From Sperchopsis tessellata (taxonomy: Eukaryota; Arthropoda; Insecta; Coleoptera; Hydrophilidae), in contig JAWQRN010000423.1 of assembly GCA_033557685.1 (NCBI GenBank), forward strand, positions 1-29,905: 29,905 nucleotides of DNA, given 5' to 3'. This document shows positions 19,755 through 29,905 of the stretch, in pieces. Within the stretch, counting starts at the first letter, position 1, and each line of letters starts with the position of its first letter. Position numbers and translations under genes: made by a program. The notes below the pieces were generated by a model that saw only the letters and a program-made list of their open reading frames with translations, ran no database searches and was not told the origin of the DNA.

Positions 19755-19959
19755 CCAACACTTCTGAGAGCTACATGTCATTCTATGCTTAACACTTTTT
19801 GGACTGGTCATCACCTACATCTAGCATATTTCAGAACTACAGCAATTTATATTTAGCACTTTTAAGAGCTTCATGTCTTGATAATATCCCCTACAATGGT
19901 GAACGAAACGTCGGGAAATAGAAAAGCAAACACACTGTTATCTCTCGAAAAACCTGAAG
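19755..19959 (-). repeat. Modular dispersed repeat, copy C
   Basis: Its right half, 19854-19959, aligns without gaps to copy B. On the minus strand it contains CCCGACGTTTCGTTCACC followed by GTAGGGGATATTATCAAG, the same core as copies A and D. The 23-bp unit occurs twice as a direct repeat, at 19757-19779 and 19855-19877, with 4 differences. In copy B the equivalent pair is inverted. It has no coding potential. Confidence 0.7.
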
Positions 19960-22228
19960 ATACGTATCAATTTCGTCCGGTGCATCTCACATATTGATGC
20001 TCTCGTAGTCAACTAGACTCGAATCATATATACGAGACCACACTTATGGTACAGTACGTGTTGGAAGTACATATGTGAAGCTCAGTGTCACTGGAAACAA
20101 GAAGAAATGCTCTGGTATATAGTTTTACTTCCGGCATATTTTCTTTCTGTTTCTAATATTGTAATTTTTATTGTAACTGCAGCGTACGTAAATTTAACTA
20201 AACGCACGGTTGTCTCCTACAGGCATCTCGATGCCTGGCCATTTCATATAACTTGACACCGCTGAAACACAATAATACCAATAGATGTAGTTTATTATTT
20301 CATTTAAAGAAGGCTTGGTGTACATTGTAATGTACTTTAGATCTCTTACGTAATGCCTTTTGTCAGAATCTAGAAGATCGTTAGTGATCCTAATAAAATA
20401 TACGTTAATTATTACTACTCTGATGGATACGGTCCTCAATAGTATCACTGCTCACCAATACCAATCCGAATGTTTATCAAACCCAGTTCACAAAGTGGTA
20501 TGTTCGTTGTTAGTGTCGGTTCAATTGAATCGGTATATTTATGCTGTTTATCTGTACTCTAGATCTCCGATACCAATCGCAGATGGTCTCAGAAATCCAC
20601 TTTATATCCGCTGATGTAATCTTGATTGACGTATCTTCATGTGCATCTACTCAGTAACATTCATTGTGTACTCCATGGATGTATAAAGAAGGTTCAGACG
20701 TTTTCTATAACTTTCTTTACGATAGTATATATCTTGATTCAAAGTATTAATGTTATTATTTCTCATAATAATAGTGATGAAATAATGCTATCTTTACATT
20801 CCAGCGGCTTCAATATTTGATATATTTAAGTCAATATGAATAACTGCTCTGCACATGAATGAAAAATAATCCTTCAGAAATATCATTTAATAGGTAAGTT
20901 CAGAATCATACACAATTTACTGAATCTTTGAAAACAGTTTTCAAGTATTCAGGCCGGTTTCCGAATGTCAGTTTCATAATAATATTTCATTGTAACTTGA
21001 CATATTTTCAAAAATACTCTTGTTACTACATTCGTGTGGTAGCTTTCACTCCGCCACTCTCGATACTTGTACAGTATCATCGATATATATCATTTTAGTG
21101 GTCTGTATCCGGCGAATCTAGTCATATTTCACAAAAGTACAAAACACTATCCCGAGAATATTCTTGAAATATCATTTTCTTTTTGTTATTTTTAAATATT
21201 TTATAAGTCAAGTACATCCGAACTTAAAAAGACCTTCTACTCATATTCAAATTTAATGAAGACTTAATTCTATAGATACTGTCTGTGATACATGTATCCA
21301 TTTATTAACTGAGCTCTTCATAATTGTTTTATTTAATACTTTTGTAATGAGTAAGTTGAAGCACAGATGATGTGTATACTATGATGTCAGCACTAATCAC
21401 AAATTCACTATTTATTTAATTACGATTTATATACATGGTTCATATTTTGTATTAAATTATGATTTATATTTAACTGAAACTAACTAAGACTAACTTTATA
21501 AACCTTTGTACCTAATAAGAAAAATATCTTTTGCAAAGCTGTTCTTATAAGCTACTGCTATAAGACTAACGTAATTTCAAGTTTTGTTAAAACACCAAAG
21601 TATCAGATTTACTTTAAATTTTATGTTTTATATTATCCTGAATATATTAAGTCTTGCATCTGTAATTATAGCTTTAGCAAGATAGAAAGCAAGTTAATAC
21701 CATGAAATAAACTTTAACTACACGCAACGGTTTATGTAAAATTTCTTGAGATTAGATCGATCCGTTCCGAAAAAAAGAACTATATTTCTTAAAACCTTCG
21801 ATCCAGCAATTTGTGCCGGTGCATGCACATAATCAATGGTAACACGCTGCTTTATTTATAATTAGCTAGATGAAGAATGTTTCTCAAATTCAACTTATAA
21901 AGTAATCGAAAATGAATGGAGTGACACATATTATTGCATGCATGCTATATTAAACTAATCTTCAAAGACGATCGACTACAAGTTAAATTATTTATGAGTA
22001 TTTAAGTATAAACAAGTAGATAATCTATAACCTCTTGCACTCCTTACAAATGTGCATATACTACAAGAAACTACTATTACAATAATTTTAATTATCTCCT
22101 ACGCCTGTGCCTCTTCCTTCATCTCTAAGATTTTCACAAGGGTGAGTGGTGATGAGAAGGATTCAGATCAACCGGAAACAAGCTACACTGGGGCTTAGTG
22201 CATTGTAGAAAGCCTTGGCATAGGTTCC
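19960..22228. other. Long gene-free stretch, nothing recognised
   Basis: More than 2 kb without recognisable protein similarity. Short open frames at 20194-20448 (minus) and 20360-20820 (plus) have no family resemblance and overlap each other, so I do not call them genes. Small features noticed are GGCATCTCGATGCC at 20222-20235 and a loose direct repeat of an ATTACGATTTATAT-like segment near 21420 and 21457. Anything older here is beyond recognition by eye. Confidence 0.5.
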
Positions 22229-22552
22229 ATGGTTCTTCGCCGAAATGAACTTGCCCTTGGCAACTCCGTTTGTAAAATTGTTGCGTTGCAAGGTGAAAGC
22301 TACTCATGTTTGTTAAAAAATAATTATGATACTACATTTTTTATCGGAGACCTAACGGCGGAACTGAAGAAAAGCCACTACTATGAAGAGTATAGTCATT
22401 GGACTCGGCGCACTTTCTATATAACAAGATTAACTCTTTGTGTCCCGACGGCACTTACAAGTCCACTATATTTTTCCAGTCATTACAAGTCTATGTTTAT
22501 TAGTTTGGCCCATCAAAGCTGTTGGTACTCTCACTGCATGTATAGTAAATAG
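22229..22552 (+). other. Unrecognised 107-codon open frame
   Basis: An ATG-initiated frame whose product starts MVLRRNELALGNSVCKIVAL and carries a Tyr/His/Arg-rich middle (KKSHYYEEYSHWTRR). No domain is recognised. The region overlaps other open frames of similar length on both strands (22440-22664 plus, 22466-22687 minus), which suggests a locally stop-poor stretch rather than a gene. Confidence 0.2.
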
Positions 22553-22893
22553 GGATTTTAGTTCTACCCTAGCTACCCTAGCAATGCTAAAATATGTCGG
22601 TTTAAGTTTATATTTTCTGAGCTCCTGTGACAGAGTAAGGTTAGTATATGGACTTGAAATTTGAAATTCAAATAAATAAATATTCACAGAATAAAATTAT
22701 AATATTCATTGAATAATCATTGCTGTACATTTACTTGATAATAAAAATTTCATGTAATTTTCAAAATTATAGATATATCCGAAAAAATAATTTCGTTACC
22801 CAGAAGTATTGTCAAGATTAAAGTATAATTTTGTAATTTAAAATCTCCGGATGGTTTCCAAATACGTTTTAGTTGATCCAAAACACCAACTAA

Positions 22894-24353
22894 GTGATGC
22901 TTCTTCGATTAGCGGATGTCACTAAGTCCAGTGACATGGACAAGGATGAAGCGGAAAACAAAAAAAAAAGAAAGAAGAAAGGAACCAAGCAAGTTGAATC
23001 TAAACGTTCAGCACATAAAGTAAATTCAAATGAACCTAATAGAAAATGGAAAAGAAGGCAAGTTTTTACTGAAATACCAGATTATATACATCCAGAATGA
23101 ATAAACGATGGGGAATTTATTGGCTGTAATACAGTGAGTGATTATTTCATAAAGGTTCTTGCACCATTAATTGAACATGTTACATTTCAGACAAATTTGT
23201 ATACTGTTCAGAAAAATTAACCGCTAAATTTAAAAGAGGACCAACTATTAGCCTTTATAGGTATACTTTTTTTATGGATTACCATTGTTTTCCATGGTGC
23301 AAACAGTATTGGTCGACTGATATTGAGTTGTCAGTTCCCTTAGTTTTCGGAAAATATATAACGTTAGGCGGATCGTAGATTTTCTAAATTTAACATTGGT
23401 ACTAGAGAGTTGTCTTTAGACGAATCGATGATTGCCTTCAAAGTTCGGTCAACACTAAATCAGTACAATCTAATGAAGCCCATTAAAAGGGGTTTCAAAT
23501 AATTATGAGTTGCTGACCAAAAAGGCTTCATTCAAGTTATGGACATATATTAAGGGAGAAATTAAGTTGTATAAAATAAATATAAGGTATTTGGTTTAGA
23601 CGATAGAGAACTTCTCTCGTTACAGAAAAATATTGGGTTCAGTATCGTAAGATATATTTTGATAATTATTTCACTACCTTATTATTATTAGAAATATTTG
23701 AAATAGAAAAAACATACATAATTCGCAACCGCATTAGACTTCCCAAACATGTGTGCCTAAAACGAGATTTGATTTTCAGGCATCAGAAACTGATATCGTA
23801 TTTTATAAATGGTGTGATGGTTTTGTACACTTTTCTTCAAATTTCTAATCTAAGAGGCTCGTATGACATGGGCAGGTGGCCAAGATGTGGTGGTATAGGA
23901 TATTTTAGGGACTTATTGATATTGCCTTTGTGAATCATTTACAAAAGCCATTATGGACCAAAACAGTTCTTTGTTAGAGTTTAAAAGAAATGTCGCGCTA
24001 GGTCTCATGAACTTATTTTCTATACGACGCATGAATGGTAATGGGCGATGAAGTGCCAACAAAAATGAGAAAAAAAAAATGCACTAAGCGAAGATAATTT
24101 AATTACAGCACATGAAAGGACGTAAGATTGGGAAATGGAGGCAACCACTGGATAGTATATGAAAAGGAAAGGAGACGCTATGAATATTGTTCCACCCCAG
24201 GAATTCAGTCTCGGACACATTCCAAATGCTCAGATTGTAGATTTTTTTATGTACAAATTGTGTTTTTTTTTCAATATTCTACAAATACCTTTCAGGCCTG
24301 ATGGTACTTTTGAGTCCACTAATTGTAATGCCTCTTTCAAAAATACCCTGTAA
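22894..24353 (+). pseudogene. piggyBac-type transposase, decayed
   Basis: A Lys-rich N-terminus (KKKRKKKGTK, about 22960) leads to RQVFTEIPDYIHPE, then NTVSDYFIKVLAPLIEHVTF and FQTNLYTVQKN, and LLAFIGILFLW, the standard piggyBac N-terminal domain order. SLDESMIAFKVRS and MKPIKRGFK (about 23413-23500) hold the first catalytic Asp. YFDNYFTTLLLLE (about 23656) holds the second, followed by IRLPKHVCLKRD. At about 23865 YDMGR jumps almost directly to KMWWYRIF, so the MGGVD..D block with the third Asp is largely missing. LIDIAFVN and LLEFKRNVALGLM follow. The end (from 24159) contains PPQEFSLGH and a remnant of the C-terminal Cys-rich finger (24220-24350). The family inserts at TTAA, but no matched terminal repeats were identified. 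Confidence 0.87.
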
Positions 24354-25654
24354 ATGGTACCAATTTTTATAACTCTTGGTATTTATTTTTTGAACCTTGA
24401 AAGAAAAGAATGTTATACACAAATACTGCTCTGGGACACAAGGAGTTTTACCCTCTTATAATTATAGAAGTTCTGTTAACTATGGATGCCAACGAGCAGC
24501 ATGACGTGTGATGTAGCCATAACTCCCACCCAAGTGATAATAATATTTAAAAATTTCTTATTGTTAACAAATTTATAAGTTTCAATAGAGGAAGTGATCC
24601 CAACTTATACAAACTGGCAGATCGGCATACCTACAGAGTGTGGTAGACGAATTATTTACCATAATCTATCACCAAAATGACAAACCATGAAAATATCAAC
24701 TACTATTTATCATTAAATTAAGGTTCTGCTATTCAAAGCCATTTGATACTTCATAAAAATATTATATATAGATAATATCTGCAATAATAATGAAAAATAG
24801 TACTTAGTATATATTTTAATCGTTCGCTGTAATACGCAAGCCTGTTTCTGGTTTGCCAACTGCCAGTGATTACCGTCAGTTCAACAGTAGTCGATAGAGA
24901 AGCTGAGTTTGTGCTTAAAACAAGAATTCCATTAACGATTCCTGGATACAGCCTACACCCCCTAATCGTGATACAGTCAGTGTTATAATATTAAAATTTC
25001 GAAACTCCACTTCTCTTTAAAATGCTCCAAGTATTAGAAGACAATCAGGGATGAAAAGTTGGTTAACATTTATAATCGTTTGTAAAGAAGTCCGTCGAAA
25101 TTACCCAAGTAATTGCTACAACAATGTGAATTGAGCTACAGTTAAACTTATTCTTATCCTTACAAAAAGTAGAGGAATTGAAAGTTTCAGATGATGATGA
25201 AATGAAGAATTGAAGAAGGCTGGTTCACAGGATAGCTTCCAAGGACCAAACCTAAAGATGACGTTGCTCCAATTCTGCAGAAGAAGAAGTTATTATCGAT
25301 CTTGTACAAGTAAGAAACTATGAACAAATATTTCAGTAAGACCATCCGTATATAAGAAAATGTATAGATTGCATCATAAAAGACTGTGCTGCATAAAATA
25401 CTGCATTTTTACAAGGGGTTTCAGGGGTTATGTCCACTTTTAAAAAATACGAACTAAACCAAAATATATAGTCAGATAAAAAGGTCTTCATACACTTAAC
25501 ATTCCTTACGATATTTGTATTTCTGCTTGAGACCTCACTGAAAAGATTCCTTGTATTGTCATAACCTACTTATTTAATATGAAATAAATCATGAACAACA
25601 GTTGAGCTATTTATTATTAACACAAAAAACCATTAATTCTAACTTACAACTACA
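24354..25654. other. Gene-free stretch, nothing recognised
   Basis: A+T-rich. The segment 24840-25320 is slightly less so and contains scattered charged reading frames, but none matches a family I know. No repeat is shared with other parts of the window. Confidence 0.45.
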
Positions 25655-26620
25655 TCAAAAAAGTTTCCGTATATTAATATTTCTACTTAACATTACCAAC
25701 TTTTTACTAATCCTAATATTCTCTAGAATAATCTCTACCATCTTAGCCGTGTGTTTAGGATCATTATCCTGTTGAAGCATATACACCATCGGTCAAGAAT
25801 GAATTTTCGAACACTGGACATCGAATTGTTTCTTAATATATTCAAATAACCTTACTGATTCATTATAACATCAATATATGATAATTTGCCTACTCCAACG
25901 GCCGACATGCATCCCAAAGTAATGCATTACCTTCGCCATGTTTGATTGTAGGAGAGAGGTTTTCAATTTTCCTTGCTGCATTATTTTTCCTCCAAACCTT
26001 GTTACGTCCATCAAACCCAAAAAGATTACTTTTGGCTTCGCAACTAAAAACAAGTGTCCCAGAACTCTACAGGCGTCGAAACATACTTTCTTGTGAATTC
26101 CAAAAAGTTTTTTAAGATTTGTTTTTCGGAAATGAAGGGTTCCCTTCGTGCTCATCGTTTGTTGTAACCTGATATCTATCTTCCGATCGCTTAACTCTGA
26201 GTCATTTTTAATTTTCTTTATTTTATTATATTCTTCGCGAGTCTTTAGCTTCCTAGGGCGACCCGAACGGAGTCGAATTTTATAAGAACCTTTCATTTAA
26301 TATTAATTTATAGTGTACTGAATGGTAGCATACGATTTACCAATGATTTCTCCAATAATTCCTAACGATTTTCTTTGTTTTCACAATTTCACTAAAATTT
26401 TTCAAAATTCAAAATTTATATCACTCATTTTTAATTGAATTGACTTGTGAAATAAGAAAACTGGATCTGTTTGTATTTATGATTGTCTGCCATGATGCAA
26501 GCCTACTTAACTGCCAATTTAACATTTCTTGACGAATTATTTGCATTTAATTAATATGTGTTACGTTAATCTTGTAAATTTCTGCTGAAATATTCTGGCA
26601 CCGGTCTCAAATTTTTTATA
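25655..26620 (-). mobile_element. Tc1-like element, 3'-deleted, dead
   Basis: A transposase pseudogene runs right to left between two imperfect end sequences. At 25657-25682 AAAAAAGTTTCCGTATATTA is followed by ATATTTC. The reverse complement of about 26580-26615 reads AAAAAATTTGAGACCGGTGC and then AATATTTC. These look like diverged terminal inverted repeats with small gaps. The element is only about 960 bp against about 1.6 kb for typical Tc1 elements, consistent with loss of the 3' coding part. Confidence 0.62.
25690..26428 (-). pseudogene. Tc1-like transposase
   Basis: ATG at 26428 opens a frame reading KSLGIIGEIIGKSYATIQYT (the first helix-turn-helix), three stops, then RSGRPRKLKTREEYNKIKKI, which includes the GRPRK hook, and LHFRKTNLKK. 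In a shifted frame FSCEAKSNLFGFDGRN follows, where the family has SDES, so the first catalytic Asp is Cys here. KVWRKNN, LSPTIKHGEGNALLW and DACRPLE come next. LQQDNDPKHTAKMVEIILEN (about 25720-25777) keeps the second Asp. The remaining part with the third acidic residue is missing and the frame runs straight into the terminal repeat. ATG 26290, giving a 141-codon open run to 25871, is only an internal Met. Confidence 0.85.
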
Positions 26621-27169
26621 TTGCTGAAATATATGTTTATTGTTAATATATCCTAATAAAAACTGGTTCTTCTTTATATTTTATTTAGTTTGCTTTGATT
26701 TAGATTCATCTGATTTAGTTTTAAAAATTTGCTGGTTTTAAGTGTATTTTTTTTCAAAAACAGCCCACTTGAATTACGTCATATGATAAAATGTCTTATT
26801 GGTTCAACATACTATTGATCAAATATCGATGTTCTCACTCGTCCTAGAGATCAACAGTCGCTGAAATTAACAGTCACTGAGATCAGCGGGTTATGATCAA
26901 TCGTTATATAATCAAACGCCCTTTTATCAAAAGTCCCAAAATCTTAAAAACCAGTATTATTATCATGAATTTCCTACTAAATAAATAATGTTTGCTTAAG
27001 GTCATTACCAAAGTTATAATTATCTGCTGCTTTATTACATTCTAACTGTGAACAATAGTCCAAAGAGATAAATAGGTTTCTGTAGCAAACATTTTCATTT
27101 TAGTATATTATATAATGTATCATGTAACTATTCACAACCTCGATCTTTCAGCACAAGATCATACACAAG
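26621..27169. other. Gene-free stretch, nothing recognised
   Basis: A+T-rich with no coding similarity. The last 50 bases belong to an open frame starting at 27115 whose N-terminal part I cannot match to the LINE that follows. Confidence 0.5.
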
Positions 27170-29125
27170 ATTACAAGAAGGGAACCAGGAAGATCCATCA
27201 TCGATTATATACTGACGGAAAAAAAGACATGAGAGTGAAGAGAGGGAACAAAATCGGAACCGACTATTTGTTAGTGCCAAATAGAAAAACAAAAATTATA
27301 ACAAAGTGCGCAGGAGTAGGCATAGTGAGGAGGCAGAAAAAGAAATAAGGTCGTGGTTGAATTTATAACCACGGCCAGGTGAGACTTCGGTACCATATAT
27401 TAATAGAATAGGATATAAGGACTTATGGAGAACGAATATATACTCAGTGTATGGAGAAATCTTGGAGCAACTTCAAGAGTATAATTCTGAGAGCAGCGGA
27501 AAGAGCATGTGGGAAAGGGGAAGAGTGTGGAAAAAAAGAAACGTCTTGGTGGAATCAGAATATCAAAGAGGAGGCTATGAAAAAAGACGATATGGAAAAC
27601 AAACTTAAGAAAAAGAAATGTTGAAACTTATGAAAATTATAAGAGATTATAAGGAGCAGAGTCAAACACCTAGTAATTCAAACGAAAATCGTGGAATGAT
27701 CAGAATATGGAAGACGAATGGAAAGGCATAGAAGGGAATACCAGACGCTGTTTTATAGGGTGCTGACAAATCTAGGACAGGAAAAGCAGTGGCTTTTAAA
27801 TCAAATAATGAATAGGAATGAAAATATTTTGACAAAACCTAAATTAATAATGGCGCGATGGAGGGAGTATTAGATGAAGCTTCTGGAAGATGGAAATGAC
27901 AATGAACATGACAAGTATGAACAGAAAGAGGATTAAGATGAAAAGAAGAAGAACATATATCAAGGGAAGAGTTCAAGAGGGTAAATGGGACAGTTAAGGT
28001 AGGAAATATATGGAGGAGGAGGGGATCGGTTTGTTAAGGGCGGGTTATGTCTTGGTTTGGATGTAACAAAAAGTGTTAAATGACTGGAAGACTGCAGTTA
28101 TATTGCCTTTATTTAAGAAGTGAGGCAACAGAAAATATGACAATTTGAGGGGAATATCGATCTTCAATGTGCCAGGGAAGATTTATGAACGTATATTAAC
28201 AGAAAAATTACGGAAAAAAGTTAAATCACTGATGATGGACGAGCAAAGTGGCCTTCGATCTGGAAGAAGAACACAATACCTGGTATTTTATCTTAGGCAA
28301 ATGCAAGACAATATTTTAAGGCAAGGTAAAGAAGCAGTTTTTGTGCTTAATCGACCTGGAGAAGGATTTCTGGAGTATTCGCAGAGGAAGCAGTTTTGAA
28401 AAAACGAGAAAATGCAATTTATAGTGGCAATACGTATTATGTTAGAACTGCAAACGAACAGCCAGATAATTTTCATGCGGGAAGAGGATTGAGCCAGAGA
28501 GAAATATTTACTCATCTGCTATTCATCTTGTTGATAAGATATCACGACTACGTGTGGAATATAAGAATTTGAGGAACATAAAAATATCGGTGGGAGCATT
28601 TGCAGATGGCATTGTTCTATATGATAAATCGAAAAAGACTATTGAAATTTGGGGTGTACAAATAATGCGGAAGAACAAGAAAGTAAATGTTTTGGAAAGA
28701 CAAGGAGAAAATTGAGTATTGAAATTAACAAAGAGCGGGTGGAACAAGTGCAGATATTCAGGTATCTGGGTTCAGCGATTGATGGATCGGGAAATATATA
28801 AGGTGGTGTGAGCAGTAGACTGCACAGTGTGGCGGATTTGTTTCATTGTCTCAACAAAAAATTCATGGGCAGAAGAAAAATAAGCAATGGAACTAAAATG
28901 ACATCGTCTATCTACCAGTATTAGTATATGGCAGTGAGTGGTGACAGAGCGACACAAAAGTAGGATACAGGCAGCGGAAATGAAGTTTTAGAGACAGATC
29001 GATGAAATAACAAGAAGGGATAGTATAAGGAATGAAGATATCTGAGAGATATTATCAGCAGGAAGAGTACAGGGAAGAATTGAAGAGAGACAGCTTAGAT
29101 GGTCTGGACATCTGAACTGGATGTA
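27170..29125 (+). mobile_element. APE-type LINE (clade uncertain), dead
   Basis: The order is endonuclease tail, linker, reverse transcriptase, C-terminal region. VKRGNKIGTDYLLV (about 27233-27275) is the endonuclease end, with Tyr at 27265-27267 where the catalytic His of GSDH should be. ILRAAERACGKG and ETSWWNQNIKEEAMKKDD (about 27480-27595) are the linker. The run from about 28079 reads DWKTAVILPLFKK in an adjusted frame, then NLRGISIFNVPGKIYERILT (28142), DEQSGLRSGRRTQYLVFYLR and a degraded IDLEKDF. Near 28480 RGLSQREIFTHLLF stands in place of the RQG..LSPLLF block. AFADGIVLYDK (28596-28628) has FADG at 28599-28610 instead of FADD. FRYLGSAIDGSGNI (28757) and a C-terminal region near 29000-29125 follow. 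The endonuclease and polymerase catalytic residues are both mutated. Confidence 0.82.
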
Positions 29126-29577
29126 ACATAACTAAAAACTAATATTTTTCATAAAACATTAACTGCGCCATTGAATTCCTATAAATTATTTTAAATAAAA
29201 CGTGTAGATCATGATATTCACTTAAAAATGTGTATGTTTCAGTATATGTAGCTAAGCTATTTAAAGTTTGGCTAAATCAAAAACAGAAAGAAAATGTTAT
29301 TTATCACATAAAATTAAAATTAACTAACTAAAATTATAATAACTATTAAAATTTATATCGGACAATGAAACAGTTCAGTTCATAAATACATATAAATCGG
29401 AGTGTTTTAACCATCTAAAAATATTCCAAATATAAATATTGAACTACATTTACATAGCGTGTGTTGAAATACTAGTTTAAAATTCCAGTTAATGTGCACA
29501 AGGAATCTTGAAAAGAGCAATATAAACTCTCGTTAGCAGTCTCAACCCTCCAAAACAGTTGTTTAAAAAACGTATTT

Positions 29578-29610
29578 ATTAAGAACAATATTAAGAACAA
29601 TATTAAGAAA
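29578..29610. repeat. 12-bp tandem repeat, nearly three units
   Basis: The unit ATTAAGAACAAT is present twice exactly and a third time truncated and altered (ATTAAGAAAAC). Confidence 0.9.
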
Positions 29611-29765
29611 ACTTAAAATTTTATTTATGATCATATGATACAATGATAATTTGTTGAATGAAAATAAACAATTACCATATAAATAATATATCTCCTCAAG
29701 AAAACCTATACGATAACAAATGTGGTACACAGTGAACATTAAAAATAAAACAATTGTAAATAGTC

Positions 29766-29786
29766 ATTACATTTATTAAATGTAAT
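29766..29786. repeat. Short perfect palindrome
   Basis: ATTACATTTA, one T, then TAAATGTAAT: ten-base arms that are exact reverse complements. Probably incidental in A+T-rich DNA. Confidence 0.85.
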
Positions 29787-29843
29787 AGACTTCCACGGTT
29801 AGTATCTGTATGAATGTTGCTTCCGGGCGGAAACCGTGTAGAG

Positions 29844-29905
29844 GCTCCGACAAGTGCCGACGTTTCGTCCACTGTTGCAAGGGACATTTTCAAGGCGAGT
29901 GATGT
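29844..29905 (+). repeat. Dispersed repeat, copy D, cut by window end
   Basis: Matches 572-633 at 54 of 62 positions without gaps, in the same orientation. The less A+T-rich sequence just before it (29815-29843) may belong to the same element but has no match in copy A. Confidence 0.8.

Larger units (their letters stand above)
29126..29843. other. A+T-rich spacer with small repeats
   Basis: No coding similarity on either strand. It contains a short tandem repeat (29578-29610) and a small palindrome (29766-29786), listed separately. Confidence 0.5.

Noticed and set aside
20018..20040. GACTCGAATC as a tRNA or SINE B box
   Set aside because: It does not fit the GGTTCGANTCC pattern well, and no A box, cloverleaf or poly(T) terminator is nearby.
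20360..20820. Two adjacent plus-strand open frames as exons of one gene
   Set aside because: No credible splice-site pair or protein family was seen, and an overlapping minus-strand frame is equally open.
22440..22687. Overlapping open frames on both strands as genes
   Set aside because: Both strands are open in the same place, which points to a locally stop-poor stretch; no family resemblance on either strand.
28288..28957. Three minus-strand open frames under the 3' LINE
   Set aside because: They are antisense shadows of the recognisable plus-strand reverse-transcriptase frames.
1..29905. CRISPR array, prokaryotic operon, phage or plasmid content
   Set aside because: No regularly spaced direct repeats, no ribosome-binding-site-led gene clusters, and all coding relics are animal transposon types.

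Overview
This looks like intergenic or intronic DNA from an invertebrate animal genome. It is about two-thirds A+T, carries several (TA)n tracts, has no operon-like gene packing, and no uninterrupted reading frame exceeds 141 codons. The transposon mix (RTE-, L1/Tx1- and Jockey-type LINEs, a second endonuclease-bearing LINE lineage, mariner-like, Tc1-like, piggyBac and ZMYM1-like hAT elements) is usual in molluscs, including cephalopods, and in arthropods. I lean towards a mollusc but cannot settle it. I recognise no host protein-coding gene, tRNA, rRNA or CRISPR array.

Layout, left to right. A (TA)n tract and a detached 3' end of an RTE LINE (65-410) are followed by a dispersed repeat (572-830). 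A dead L1/Tx1-like LINE lies at 2237-3690, the 3' end of a mariner-like transposase at 4437-4888, and a modular dispersed repeat at 5084-5232. A pseudogene of a widespread but unnamed invertebrate repeat protein follows at 6206-6886. Next come two long inverted repeats (7163-7287 and 8093-8272) with a LINE reverse-transcriptase scrap between them, then a longer RTE LINE with endonuclease and an internally deleted reverse transcriptase (8842-10835). An unrecognised decayed coding region lies at 11276-11968, a Jockey-like LINE remnant at 13560-14220, a ZMYM1-like hAT transposase remnant at 14607-15879, and a nearly complete dead mariner-like element with long terminal inverted repeats at 16131-17706. 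A long stretch without genes (17.7-22.9 kb) holds a GC-richer patch, a (TA)n tract and another modular repeat copy. A piggyBac pseudogene (22894-24353), a Tc1-like element on the minus strand (25655-26620) and another LINE (27170-29125) follow. The window ends inside a further copy of the dispersed repeat (29844-29905).

Nothing here appears functional as a coupled system. The window is a layered collection of dead selfish elements, each broken by stops, frameshifts or loss of catalytic residues. The parts most worth a second look are the unnamed protein family at 6206-6886, the unrecognised coherent frame at 11604-11968, the 72-bp inverted repeat at 8093-8272 whose arms differ almost only by transitions, and a 23-bp unit that recurs in both orientations in the dispersed repeats.

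All protein assignments come from reading translations by eye and from memory of the families; no database search was run.
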